From Acinetobacter lwoffii (GTDB lineage: Bacteria > Pseudomonadota > Gammaproteobacteria > Pseudomonadales > Moraxellaceae): 64,000 nt of DNA. A program made the translations under genes and the position numbers. The stretch lies in contig NZ_CP059081.1 of NCBI RefSeq assembly GCF_015602705.1, forward strand, positions 1,621,702-1,685,701, given 5' to 3'. This document shows, in pieces, positions 7,477-15,634 of the stretch. Every line of letters begins with the position of its first letter. The first letter of the stretch is position 1. The notes beneath the pieces were generated by a model. The model worked only from the letters and a program-made list of their open reading frames with translations, ran no database searches and was not told the origin of the DNA.

Positions 7477-7818
7477 ATGAAAAATCGCATCCTAATTACT
7501 TTATTGATGAGTCTGGCAATAAGCGGCTGCCAAAAACAGCAAGCAGAGAATTCAGCCGAGGCTGCTGCAAATATTAAAGCGCAGTTTGAACAGTCAGATA
7601 ATCAACTCAGTGCTTATCTGGACAAACTCGACTCTTCAACAATTAGTCTGGAAGAAAGAACACGCATCCTGTGTGAACAATATCCTAAAGAATATAAAAA
7701 TAACTACATGCCTACTCTGCTAAAACTTGCACCCAAGGAATATACAGAAAAAGAGTTGCTCACAGACCTAGACAATGCCTTGAATTTCTACAAGCTAAAA
7801 GCCAATATTCAGTGTTAA
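7477..7818 (+). CDS. Small lipoprotein, 113 aa
   Basis: A 113-residue protein with a short lipoprotein signal: MKNRILITLLMSLAISGC, where AISGC is a good lipobox with acylated Cys18. The mature part is polar and helical, with two further Cys (in RILCEQYPKEY and at the C-terminus, NIQC) that could form a disulfide in the periplasm. It would be anchored in the inner or outer membrane; Gln-Lys after the Cys does not suggest inner-membrane retention by an Asp+2 rule. I do not recognise a named family. It is monocistronic and ends at a strong bidirectional terminator shared with the Q-tract gene. Confidence 0.7.
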   Translation: MKNRILITLLMSLAISGCQKQQAENSAEAAANIKAQFEQSDNQLSAYLDKLDSSTISLEERTRILCEQYPKEYKNNYMPTLLKLAPKEYTEKELLTDLDNALNFYKLKANIQC

Positions 7819-7851
7819 TAAATACTTAGTCTAATCGTGCAATGAAATATA

Positions 7852-7882
7852 AAAAAAACCGCCTGAATCAGGCGGTTTTTTT
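7852..7882. terminator. Bidirectional terminator
   Basis: ACCGCCT and AGGCGGT form a GC-rich stem flanked by A-run and T-run, placed between the convergent lipoprotein and Q-tract genes. Confidence 0.85.
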
Positions 7883-7922
7883 ATGAAGAGCATATATCTT
7901 AAAAAGATTAACGCTGTGGCTT

Positions 7923-8198
7923 TCACTGATCTTGTTGATTACGTGAACGTTGTTGTTGCTGGTTACTGTTTTGCTGTGGCTGTTGTTGCTGTTGGCCTTG
8001 CTGGTTTTGTTGCTGCTGGTCGCGCTGTTGCTGGTTGTGTTGACCACCCTGCGGCTGTTGTTGTTGCTGGTTATTTTGTTGCTGATTTGGGTTTTGCTGG
8101 TTGTTTTGTTGACGCTGCTGATCTTGATTGCGCTGTTGATTTTGCTGTTGCTGTTGTTGCTGCTGTTTCTGTTGGTCTTGCTGTTGATTATTAGCCAT
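7923..8198 (-). CDS. Glutamine/asparagine-tract protein, 91 aa
   Basis: A 91-residue protein made almost wholly of Gln and Asn, starting MANNQQQDQQK, with scattered Arg, Asp, Pro and Gly and no hydrophobic residues. A ribosome site (TAAGGAAT) lies eight bases before ATG and a terminator follows the stop, so it is probably expressed. The complementary strand also has long open frames, but these are Leu- or Val-rich by-products of CAG/CAA repeats. The composition resembles prion-like or disordered Q/N domains; no enzymatic fold is possible. Repeat slippage probably makes length variable between strains. Function unknown. Confidence 0.6.
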   Translation of the reverse strand: MANNQQQDQQKQQQQQQQQNQQRNQDQQRQQNNQQNPNQQQNNQQQQQPQGGQHNQQQRDQQQQNQQGQQQQQPQQNSNQQQQRSRNQQDQ

Positions 8199-8820
8199 GG
8201 TGGTATTCCTTACTATTTGCTTTAAATTAAAAGCCGATAGGTTTCGACTTAATATCTACTCTACGCATTTTTCAGATTTCGCCAACCTTTAACCTGTTAC
8301 AGATTAATTCAATGTAAAAAATAGTAAGATAAGTACTTGAAGTGGAGATTAATGCGCAACATAAATTACCTGATATAATGCAACAGAAACATAATGAAAG
8401 ACTTTATAGGTCAAAAATTTATTATCCAATAAAAGGAATAACTTAAGTCCTATTTCATATATAGGAAAATTTTTAATAAAATTTAAAAAGCGTTATTAAA
8501 CAGAACCACTTAATAACTATACTATTGATATCTATAAATATATAAAAATAAATCTAAATCTTCTATATTTTTAAAAAATTAAATAAAACATTAAAAATAC
8601 AATTCTTTTTGAATATTATTAACTGTGAAGAAATACGATACTTAACATGACCTCACCAATAAAACTTAAGCTGTTTCGAATTTACCTTGACTTTAATTCA
8701 AATATTTTTACTTATTATTTTGGTATAAACTTAGATCAAATCATTGTTTGTAATTATATTTATTAATCTATTGATAATTAATAAGCCTCTTTTAAAGAGG
8801 CTTATTAAATTCAGTTTTTA
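8199..8820. other. AT-rich gene-free stretch
   Basis: About 620 very AT-rich bases between two minus-strand genes. I see no ORF with a ribosome site, no repeat array and no RNA gene. It ends in the hairpin at 8780-8808. Confidence 0.5.
8780..8808. terminator. Bidirectional terminator
   Basis: AATAAGCCTCTTT pairs with AAAGAGGCTTATT in a near-perfect stem. It lies just beyond the stop of the minus-strand gene at 8821. Confidence 0.7.
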
Positions 8821-9051
8821 TTAGATATTGACCACTTTGACGATAATCGTTTGAGTATCTTCCTGCTCTTCGGCCAGATGCAAACGTTTAAGCTCTTTGC
8901 TTTTTACTTTGAACTGTAAGTTCTGATAAGAAATTGTGCTTGGTATCTGATCAAAATATTGACCATCAGCGTCAATTTCTTCCTGAAATAATGGTGTACC
9001 CAATTGATAGTCAAGACTTTTTAAGACTACATATTTTACTGTGGTTTTCAT
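8821..9051 (-). CDS. Hypothetical protein, 76 aa
   Basis: A 76-residue soluble protein with alternating hydrophobic and charged residues (MKTTVKYVVLKSLDYQLG, and TIIVKVVNI at the end), suggesting a small beta-rich fold. No Cys and no membrane segment. I do not recognise its family. A terminator hairpin follows within 15 bases, and the DNA upstream on the same strand is intergenic, so it stands alone. The ribosome site is weak (TTGGA directly before the ATG). Codon use fits neighbouring genes. Confidence 0.6.
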   Translation of the reverse strand: MKTTVKYVVLKSLDYQLGTPLFQEEIDADGQYFDQIPSTISYQNLQFKVKSKELKRLHLAEEQEDTQTIIVKVVNI

Positions 9052-9303
9052 TCCAACACCCTACTTTCACTAAGCACTTTATTTTTATTTTTACCACTGT
9101 TCCGCCTGAGAAGAAACCTCTATTTTTGAAAATAGCCCAAGCTTTAACCATTCAGATTTTGCGATCAGATCAACATGAAATTACACTAATCTATGAAAAA
9201 AATTTTAACTTTCATAAAAATATAAATATACTTGGAGTTGATCGACAGAAAAAATCTGTCTAAATTGATCTAAAATCACTCTCACAAAGAAAATATAGAG
9301 ACT

Positions 9304-9780
9304 ATGATAAAAACCTGTTGCGGCTTACTCGAAGAGAAAAACATAAAAATTGCCTTTATCGAAAGCGCAAGTTCTGGATATCTCAGTAGCCAGTTCTCCA
9401 TTTGTAAAGGAGAAGGTGCCGAAATTCTGATTGGTGGTTTGATCTGTTACGATGTAAGTGTCAAGACTTCAGTATTGGGCATTTCCAAGAATCTGATCAA
9501 TAGTCATACTGCGGAATCTATGCCGGTAACAGTTGCTCTGGCGGAAGCAGGTAAAAAAATGTTCCGTGATGCTGACTGGATTATCGCCTGTACAGGGTTA
9601 CTTAAACCAGGTGGTAGCGCGACACCAGAGAAACCGGAAGGAACATTTTTTGTGGCCATTAATGACGGCACGCAAATCCATCAGTTCCAGTATTATCTCA
9701 AAGGCTCGCCACTTGAACGCCTCAACAAACTGTCAGCTGTGGTTGCACATGACATGATCAATCTGTTGAATAACAGCTAA
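9304..9780 (+). CDS. CinA C-terminal family protein (PncC-like NMN deamidase)
   Basis: A 158-residue stand-alone CinA C-terminal domain. Characterised members such as PncC deamidate nicotinamide mononucleotide to nicotinate mononucleotide in the pyridine nucleotide cycle. The family motif ESCTGG is changed to ESASSG here, but the presumed catalytic Ser21 remains, as do Tyr49 and Lys54 in ICYDVSVK, which match the Tyr and Lys of the active site. TGLLKPGGSATPEKPEG matches the conserved TGIAGPGGGTPEKPVG. It lacks the N-terminal MoeA-like domain of full CinA. The altered motif suggests a divergent paralogue, so activity is uncertain. It is cytoplasmic and monocistronic. Confidence 0.75.
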   Translation: MIKTCCGLLEEKNIKIAFIESASSGYLSSQFSICKGEGAEILIGGLICYDVSVKTSVLGISKNLINSHTAESMPVTVALAEAGKKMFRDADWIIACTGLLKPGGSATPEKPEGTFFVAINDGTQIHQFQYYLKGSPLERLNKLSAVVAHDMINLLNNS

Positions 9781-9882
9781 GCTTTCAAAGTTACTGTATA
9801 GCCTGAATAAGCTTCATTATTTCTACCGTATTTTAAGATAGATTGGCATGATCAAATGCCAATCTATTTTTTTGAGGGTGGA

Positions 9883-10503
9883 ATGACCATGAATATTAAA
9901 ACTGCACTGCTCCTGCTCCCTCTGAGCTTGCCCACTCTGGCTTTCGCTACCGTAGGCGGTCCACAAAATATTGAAGTTCTAGGCTATGAAGTCAAAGAAC
10001 AGAAGCTTTATATCATGCGTCATTATCTTGATGGTCGTGGACGCTTGCCTCAACTATATTATTATAATTTTAAATCCCAAAAACCAAATCAACTGGTTCA
10101 GGTCAATTCCTTATATATCAATCCTAAAACCAAGCGCATCGATTATGATCAAGACAGTCGCAAGTTTGATCAGGACATTGCCAAAATCAAAAAACGTTTA
10201 GTTCCATTAAATCCAATTCAAAAATCAAAACTACAGCTTAAGGTGTTAAAGACAAAAAAAGGTAGCGCGCCTGCCTGGCATGATCCTCAGGAAAAAGTGC
10301 CAAAATGGACCTATCAATATCAAGTAAAATCCAGCTTACAAAAAAGTCCGGTTCAGCAAGCAGTCAGTTATCAGCAAGGCTTGAAAATTAGCCAGGCCTA
10401 TAAAGTTCCGAAACAGAATAAAACCCTGGTAATAGTAAAGTATCTGGGTATTCCTTTTGAAACAGGTTATAGCATTGAAGATCCGGCACTGTTAAGTCGA
10501 TAA
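9883..10503 (+). CDS. Secreted hypothetical protein, 206 aa
   Basis: Start chosen at ATG 9883, five bases after GAGG; an ATG six bases further on (MNIKTALL) is also possible, while the upstream ATG at 9856 has no ribosome site and would disrupt the signal peptide. The N-terminus MNIKTALLLLPLSLPTLAFA is a clear Sec signal, so the protein is periplasmic. The mature part is rich in Tyr, Lys and Gln, with beta-like segments (IEVLGYEVKEQKLYIMRHY). I do not recognise a family. It ends at a strong terminator shared with prpC. Confidence 0.65.
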   Translation: MTMNIKTALLLLPLSLPTLAFATVGGPQNIEVLGYEVKEQKLYIMRHYLDGRGRLPQLYYYNFKSQKPNQLVQVNSLYINPKTKRIDYDQDSRKFDQDIAKIKKRLVPLNPIQKSKLQLKVLKTKKGSAPAWHDPQEKVPKWTYQYQVKSSLQKSPVQQAVSYQQGLKISQAYKVPKQNKTLVIVKYLGIPFETGYSIEDPALLSR

Positions 10504-10520
10504 CAGAATTCACTAAAAAA

Positions 10521-10550
10521 AATAAGGTCTCAATTGAGACCTTATTTTTA
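10521..10550. terminator. Bidirectional terminator
   Basis: AATAAGGTCTCAATTGAGACCTTATT is a fully self-complementary stem flanked by A-run and T-run, between the secreted protein gene and prpC. Confidence 0.85.
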
Positions 10551-10568
10551 TTCTAGGACACTTACGGA

Positions 10569-11708
10569 TCAAGCCGCTGTAGAACGCTCAGCGATTGGCA
10601 CTACTTTACGTAGTTCTGGACCGGTATAGTCCGCGCTTGGACGGATAATACGGTTATCTGCACGCTGTTCCATCACATGCGCTGCCCAACCTGTCACACG
10701 TGACATAACAAAGATCGGGGTAAACAACTCGGTTGGAATGCCCATGAAATGATAAGCCGAAGCATGGAAGAAATCCGCATTACAGAATAATTTCTTCTCA
10801 CGCCACATGACTTCTTCGCAGCGCACTGACACTGGATAAAGTACGGTATCACCGACATCTTTGGCTAAACGCTCCGACCAGACTTTAATAATGCCATTAC
10901 GCGGATCATTGTCCTTATAGATCGCATGACCGAAGCCCATGATTTTTTCTCTACGTTCCAGCATGCCCAGCATTTCACGTTCAGCTTCTTCAGGCGACTT
11001 CCAGTTTTCGATCATGTCCATCGCAGCTTCGTTGGCACCGCCATGTAGAGGGCCACGCAAGGAACCGATTGCACCGGTAATACAGGAATGCATATCTGAC
11101 AGCGTTGATGCACACACACGAGCGGTAAAAGTCGAAGCATTGAATTCATGCTCTGCATACAGAATCAAGGAAACATTCATTACCTGTTCATGTAGCTCAT
11201 TTGGTTTTTCACCATGCAGAAGATGCAGGAACTGTGCACCAATCGAATCATCGTCAGTATTTTCTTCAATACGTACGCCGTCATGACTATAACGATACCA
11301 GTAACAAATGATTGCCGGCAAAGTTGCCAAAATGCGGTCTGCGATATCCTGTTGCTGCTCAAAAGACTGCTCAGTTTCAAGATTGCCCAGCATGGAAACG
11401 CCAGTACGCATCACATCCATTGGATGCGAATCCGCAGGAATACGCTCAAGGACTTCTTTTAATGCCTGAGGTAAAGTGCGCAAGGATTTCAGTTTGGCTT
11501 TGTAGGCAGCCAATTGCTCTGCAGTCGGCAATTCTCCGAAGAAAATCAGATAAGCGACTTCTTCAAACTGGCAATGTTCAGCCAGATCCTGCACGTCATA
11601 GCCGCGATAGGTCAGACCTGCGCCACTTTTGCCTACTGTTGAAAGTGAGGTTTTACCTGCCACTTGTCCGCGCAATCCTGCGCCAGTGAGTACTTTTCCT
11701 TCAGCCAT
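10569..11708 (-). CDS. prpC: 2-methylcitrate synthase
   Basis: A 379-residue citrate-synthase-family enzyme that condenses propionyl-CoA with oxaloacetate to 2-methylcitrate, the entry to the methylcitrate cycle. The catalytic triad is visible: His222 in GPLHGGANE, His261 in MGFGHAIYK and Asp312 in NADFF. Length (type II citrate synthases are about 430) and its place directly after prpB identify it as PrpC rather than GltA. The gene starts four bases after the prpB stop, so the two are co-transcribed and probably translationally coupled. No acnD, prpD or prpF follows; the operon ends at the terminator. Confidence 0.93.
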   Translation of the reverse strand: MAEGKVLTGAGLRGQVAGKTSLSTVGKSGAGLTYRGYDVQDLAEHCQFEEVAYLIFFGELPTAEQLAAYKAKLKSLRTLPQALKEVLERIPADSHPMDVMRTGVSMLGNLETEQSFEQQQDIADRILATLPAIICYWYRYSHDGVRIEENTDDDSIGAQFLHLLHGEKPNELHEQVMNVSLILYAEHEFNASTFTARVCASTLSDMHSCITGAIGSLRGPLHGGANEAAMDMIENWKSPEEAEREMLGMLERREKIMGFGHAIYKDNDPRNGIIKVWSERLAKDVGDTVLYPVSVRCEEVMWREKKLFCNADFFHASAYHFMGIPTELFTPIFVMSRVTGWAAHVMEQRADNRIIRPSADYTGPELRKVVPIAERSTAA

Positions 11709-11712
11709 TTTT

Positions 11713-12597
11713 TTAATTCTCCTGTTTAAACAGTTTATCTAATGTGTCTTCGAAGCTGTGATAATCTAAAAATTCGTAGAGTTCTTTTCGTTGTTGCATA
11801 ATATCCAGCACATTTACCTGAGTACCATGTTCGCGTACTGAACGCATCACTTCAAGTGCGGCTTTTTGCATGGCACGTGTCGCTGACAATGGATACAGCA
11901 CCATGCCAATGCCCTGCTCAGCCAGTTCATCTACCGTATAATAGGGTGTATCACCAAATTCGGTAATATTCGCCAAGACTGGCACACCGACCGCATCACA
12001 CACTGTACGGTACATGGTGATATCAGTCATCGCCTCAGCAAAGATCGCATCTGCGCCCGCTTCAACGCACGCACAAGCACGGTCAATCACTGCTTGCAGG
12101 CCTTCTTTTTGCAGCGCATCGGTACGCGCCATCACTACAAAGTTGGAATCGGTTTTCGCATCTACTGCAGCTTTGATACGATCGACCATTTCCTGTTGCG
12201 ATACGATTTCTTTATTTGGACGATGACCACAACGCTTCTGTGCCACCTGGTCTTCAATATGAACCGCAGCGACTCCTGCAGCAATCATCTGTTTGATTGT
12301 GCGGGCAATATTTAATGCACCGCCCCAACCGGTATCAATATCGACCAATAAAGGGGTATCGACACGCTCAGTGATCCGGCGTACATCTTCAAGAACATTA
12401 TCCAGGCTGGTCATGCCCAGGTCAGGCAAACCATAAGAATAATTCGCGACACCCGCACCTGATAAATAAATGGCTTTATAACCGACTTGTTTGGCCATCA
12501 TGGCAGCATAGGCATTTACCGTGCCCATAATTTGCAATGGTTTCTCGATTTCAAGTGCTTGTCTAAATCTTAAACCTGCAGACATTTGTTCTGTCAT
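11713..12597 (-). CDS. prpB: 2-methylisocitrate lyase
   Basis: A 294-residue isocitrate-lyase-superfamily enzyme that cleaves 2-methylisocitrate to pyruvate and succinate, the last step of the methylcitrate cycle. It has the methylisocitrate lyase signature KRCGH (121-125, catalytic Cys123), where isocitrate lyases have KKCGH, and the Mg-binding segment VDIDTGWGG with Asp86 and Asp88. Length is normal. AAGGAAG precedes the ATG. It is first in the prpBC operon and diverges from a TetR gene across 230 bases that hold both promoters. Confidence 0.93.
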   Translation of the reverse strand: MTEQMSAGLRFRQALEIEKPLQIMGTVNAYAAMMAKQVGYKAIYLSGAGVANYSYGLPDLGMTSLDNVLEDVRRITERVDTPLLVDIDTGWGGALNIARTIKQMIAAGVAAVHIEDQVAQKRCGHRPNKEIVSQQEMVDRIKAAVDAKTDSNFVVMARTDALQKEGLQAVIDRACACVEAGADAIFAEAMTDITMYRTVCDAVGVPVLANITEFGDTPYYTVDELAEQGIGMVLYPLSATRAMQKAALEVMRSVREHGTQVNVLDIMQQRKELYEFLDYHSFEDTLDKLFKQEN

Positions 12598-12636
12598 CTT
12601 CCTTTTCCACAGTCTTGGCTATAATTATTGAAATTC

Positions 12637-12646
12637 GAGTATACTC
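12637..12646. promoter_or_regulatory. Palindrome over likely prpB -10 box
   Basis: GAGTATACTC is a perfect 10-base palindrome 40 bases before the prpB start. Read on the minus strand it contains TATACT, a good -10 hexamer; a -35 box 17 bases upstream (ATGGAA) is weak. A regulator bound here would block RNA polymerase, so it is a candidate operator. Inference only. Confidence 0.35.
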
Positions 12647-12827
12647 ATTTGGCTTGCTCATTCCATAACCCGATAGAACAAATACTCTAAAACTTTAGTC
12701 AAATTTTTAAGTTTTGCTTTACCTAATTAGCAAATAGCACACTTATCTGGCGCAATTATGAAATATGTGCATATATTTGCTATGATGGCGTTTCAATCTC
12801 TATTGACATGTTGATGTACTATCTCCT

Positions 12828-13475
12828 ATGCAAGACCTCGCCCTAGAACCGCTCGCCAAAGATCTGCCACAGACCAAACGTGGTCATGAGCGCTGTATTG
12901 CGCTGCTGATCAGTGCAACCGAGCTATTTCTGGAACGAGGTTATGATGCTGTGTCTCTGGATGATATCGTTCAGCATGCCGGTGGCTCTAAAGCCTCTAT
13001 TTATAAGTACTTTGGCAATAAAGAAGGCTTGTTTAAAGCCATCTGCGATTATCGTCGTATCAAGTTTTTTGAAGATATCAGTATTCCAATCGAACTGATG
13101 GCACTGGATTTTCGTAGTTATTTAGTACACACGCTACTCAATTTTTATCACCAGATCATGCAACCTGAAAACTCGGCCTTTATGCGTCTGGTACTGGAAC
13201 AGAGTCAGCGCAATCCGGAACTTGCTCAGCATATCCATGAGCGAGGCCCGGTGCATGTGCAAAGTGCCATTGCTACGGCTTTAGAACAGGCAGATGCGCA
13301 AGGTTTATTGCATTGCGAGAATCCGCAATATTCGGCGCAGCTGTATTTTGGTATTTTGCGCAATCTGGAATGGCGTATTCTGATGGGAATTCCGGTACAG
13401 GAAGATGATCAGGAAATCGACAAATACATCAGTTATTGTGTGGATCGCTTTTTAGACGGTCACCAAAAAGTCTAG
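12828..13475 (+). CDS. TetR/AcrR-family transcriptional regulator
   Basis: A 215-residue TetR-family protein. The N-terminal helix-turn-helix is clear: ATELFLERGYDAVSLDDIVQ then GGSKASIYKYFGNKEGLF, residues about 28-68. The C-terminal ligand domain has the layout of the AefR-like group, but the inducer is unknown. It is divergent from prpBC with a 230-base shared promoter region, which makes it a candidate regulator of propionate catabolism; in related bacteria a GntR protein or the sigma-54 activator PrpR usually occupies this place. It could instead regulate only itself. The following gene, argF, is 113 bases away and probably separately transcribed. Confidence 0.85.
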   Translation: MQDLALEPLAKDLPQTKRGHERCIALLISATELFLERGYDAVSLDDIVQHAGGSKASIYKYFGNKEGLFKAICDYRRIKFFEDISIPIELMALDFRSYLVHTLLNFYHQIMQPENSAFMRLVLEQSQRNPELAQHIHERGPVHVQSAIATALEQADAQGLLHCENPQYSAQLYFGILRNLEWRILMGIPVQEDDQEIDKYISYCVDRFLDGHQKV

Positions 13476-13588
13476 TTTTTTTGCATTTTTCATTGCTTAT
13501 AGTATATTAGCCGATTCCGTATTTTTTCTTAAACTAACCAACAACTGATTGTTGATCGAGTTTTTCGGCAATTATTGTGGAGTAACGA

Positions 13589-14509
13589 ATGGCTCTCCGT
13601 CACTTTCTCACCTTACGCGATTTATCAACTTTAGAACTTAACCAGATTTTGCAACGCGCAATTGAGCTTAAGCGCAAACAGCATAACAATGAAGTGTTCC
13701 AACCATTTGTTGGTAAAGTGATGGGCATGATTTTTGAGAAATCGAGTACCCGTACGCGTGTTTCGTTTGAAGCTGGCATGAGCCAATTTGGTGGTAGCGC
13801 GATTTTCCTGTCTTCACGCGATACCCAGTTAGGTCGTGGTGAACCGATTGAAGATTCTGCACGTGTGATTTCAAGCATGCTGGATATCGTGATGATCCGT
13901 ACTTTTGGTCATGATATCGTGGAGCGTTTTGCATCCTATTCTAAGGTTCCAGTGATCAATGCACTGACTGATGATCACCACCCTTGCCAGCTGCTTGCTG
14001 ATATGCAGACCTATGTCGAGCAACGTGGCTCAATCGAAGGGAAAACTGTGGCCTGGATTGGTGATGGCAACAATATGTGTAACTCTTATATTGAGGCTGC
14101 ACATATGTGGGGCTTTAATCTGAAAATTGCAGCACCAAAAGGCTATGAGCCACAAGAAAAATTCCTGTCTGAATTTGCGCATTGTGTGGAACTGGTTCCT
14201 TCTGCTGAAGATGCAGCGGTGAATGCTGATCTGATCGTCACTGATGTTTGGGCAAGCATGGGGCAGGAAGAAGAACAGAAGATCCGTGAAAAAGCCTTTG
14301 CAGATTATCAGGTCAATGAACGTCTGATGGATCTTGCACATCCGGATTGCTTGTTTATGCACTGCTTGCCTGCGCATCGTGGTGAAGAGATTTCAGAAAA
14401 TCTGCTTGACCATAAAAATGCTGTAGTTTGGGATGAAGCTGAAAATCGCTTGCACGCGCAAAAAGCTTTGGTTGAATTCCTGATTAATGAAAATCTGAAA
14501 AAAGACTAA
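13589..14509 (+). CDS. argF: Ornithine carbamoyltransferase (anabolic)
   Basis: A 306-residue enzyme that transfers the carbamoyl group from carbamoyl phosphate to ornithine, giving citrulline in arginine biosynthesis. The carbamoyl-phosphate loop STRTR is at 53-57, HPCQ at 131-134, and the ornithine-binding HCLP at 258-261; SMG near 223 is the ornithine loop. Length and all motifs fit the monofunctional anabolic family. GGAG lies eight bases before ATG. The gene is monocistronic and ends at a rho-independent terminator. argC lies elsewhere in the window (19180), so arginine genes are scattered. Confidence 0.95.
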   Translation: MALRHFLTLRDLSTLELNQILQRAIELKRKQHNNEVFQPFVGKVMGMIFEKSSTRTRVSFEAGMSQFGGSAIFLSSRDTQLGRGEPIEDSARVISSMLDIVMIRTFGHDIVERFASYSKVPVINALTDDHHPCQLLADMQTYVEQRGSIEGKTVAWIGDGNNMCNSYIEAAHMWGFNLKIAAPKGYEPQEKFLSEFAHCVELVPSAEDAAVNADLIVTDVWASMGQEEEQKIREKAFADYQVNERLMDLAHPDCLFMHCLPAHRGEEISENLLDHKNAVVWDEAENRLHAQKALVEFLINENLKKD

Positions 14510-14536
14510 TTTTTTAAGATGAATCTTCACAAATTA

Positions 14537-14559
14537 AGCACCAATCTCTGGTGCTTTTT
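14537..14559 (+). terminator. argF terminator
   Basis: AAGCACCA pairs with TGGTGCTT around a short loop, followed by TTTTTTTG. Confidence 0.85.
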
Positions 14560-14613
14560 TTGTCTCAGCTCTTATAATCATTGTTGAAATGGAATAAAAA
14601 GTGATTTTATACA

Positions 14614-15087
14614 ATGCAAAAAAAATATTGGGCTTTGGCACTCTTGACTGGTTTTAGCAGTGTCGCCTTACCGGTGCATGCTTCTGAATTTGACCAATAT
14701 CTTCAAGAAAAAAATATTATTGACAGCAAATTTAAAATTCAGAAAAAAGCTGAACTGAATGAATTACTCGCAGTGCTCAGTGCAGAAGATTCCAGAACTT
14801 TACCGTTGCAGATTGATCAAAATACGATTATTGAGCAATTGCAGTTGAGCGCCAATAAAACCACACTGAAAGGCATGATCATTACGCCCGATTTTAGCCA
14901 GTTTGAAAAAGACCTGGGGCGCAAAGAAGTGATGAAAGTCATTCGTAATAATCTGCTTAATAATTGTGAAATTTTCTTTGAACATCGCTATCAGATTGAG
15001 AATCCATACAAGGTTGAACTCAGCCTGAACTCGCAGACACAAACCTATAAAACTGATATTTCCCAGAAAGATTGCAAATTAAAATAA
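14614..15087 (+). CDS. Secreted hypothetical protein, 157 aa
   Basis: A 157-residue protein with a Sec signal peptide (MQKKYWALALLTGFSSVALPVHA, cleavage near residue 24). The mature part is mostly polar; two Cys, in NNCEIFFEH and QKDCKLK, lie near the C-terminus and could form a disulfide in the periplasm. No catalytic motif is apparent and I do not recognise the family. The ribosome site is weak (GGAATAAAAAGTG). It is flanked by terminators on both sides and is therefore a single-gene unit. Confidence 0.65.
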   Translation: MQKKYWALALLTGFSSVALPVHASEFDQYLQEKNIIDSKFKIQKKAELNELLAVLSAEDSRTLPLQIDQNTIIEQLQLSANKTTLKGMIITPDFSQFEKDLGRKEVMKVIRNNLLNNCEIFFEHRYQIENPYKVELSLNSQTQTYKTDISQKDCKLK

Positions 15088-15140
15088 TCTAAACCCATAA
15101 GACATTTATTTCGATTCAGGATTCAAGAATCGAGAAAACA

Positions 15141-15165
15141 AAAGGTAGCTATGGCTACCTTTTTT
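15141..15165. terminator. Bidirectional terminator
   Basis: AAAGGTAGC and GCTACCTTT pair around a short loop, followed by a T-run on the plus strand and TTTTGTTTT on the minus strand, between convergent genes. Confidence 0.75.
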
Positions 15166-15189
15166 GATGAGGTTTGCTGCTATATCCTG

Positions 15190-15543
15190 CTAACGCACCA
15201 GACCCTGCGGCTGCAAAATAATAATCAACGCGCCCAGTATTACCACCATGCCACCAAGCAGATCCCAACGTGACAGTGTGACTTGATCAACGAAACGCAA
15301 CCATATTAGCGCTGAAAAAATATAGATACCACCATAAGCGGCATAGATCCGTCCTGAAGCAGCTGGATGTAAGGTTAACAGCCAGACAAAAGCCGCCAAA
15401 GCCAGAGCTGTCGGAATCCATAACCAGTGGCTTCTTCCCTGATTTAAAATCAGGTAGGGAAAATAACAACCTAAAATTTCCATCAATGCCGTGACTAAAA
15501 ACAGTAAAAATGTCGTGAACAGCTTGCTAACTTGAATATCCAT
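15190..15543 (-). CDS. YnfA-family (UPF0060) small membrane protein
   Basis: A 117-residue inner-membrane protein with four hydrophobic helices, related in layout to small multidrug resistance transporters. The family features are clear: [15 protein letters not shown] in helix 1, and [24 protein letters not shown] across the central helices. The E. coli homologue YnfA is 108 residues. Transport of cationic drugs has been proposed for some members, but the physiological substrate is not settled. It is monocistronic, convergent with the gene at 14614, and followed by a shared terminator. Confidence 0.85.
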   Translation of the reverse strand: MDIQVSKLFTTFLLFLVTALMEILGCYFPYLILNQGRSHWLWIPTALALAAFVWLLTLHPAASGRIYAAYGGIYIFSALIWLRFVDQVTLSRWDLLGGMVVILGALIIILQPQGLVR

Positions 15544-15597
15544 AATTTATCTTTTAAATGATATAAATTTGATAATTTAAAATATGAGTGCATGAAA

Positions 15598-15619
15598 AAA
15601 CCCGTGCAAGCACGGGTTT
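15598..15619 (-). terminator. clpA terminator
   Basis: AAACCCGTGC and GCACGGGTTT form a 10-bp stem with a 2-base spacer, followed on the minus strand by TTTTC, 16 bases past the clpA stop. Confidence 0.85.
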
Positions 15620-15634
15620 GATCCTTCTTTTTAA

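Noticed and set aside
7883..8225. Leu- and Val-rich plus-strand frames opposite the Q-tract gene
   Set aside because: They are by-products of CAG/CAA repeats on the other strand and lack ribosome sites; reading as membrane proteins would be misleading.
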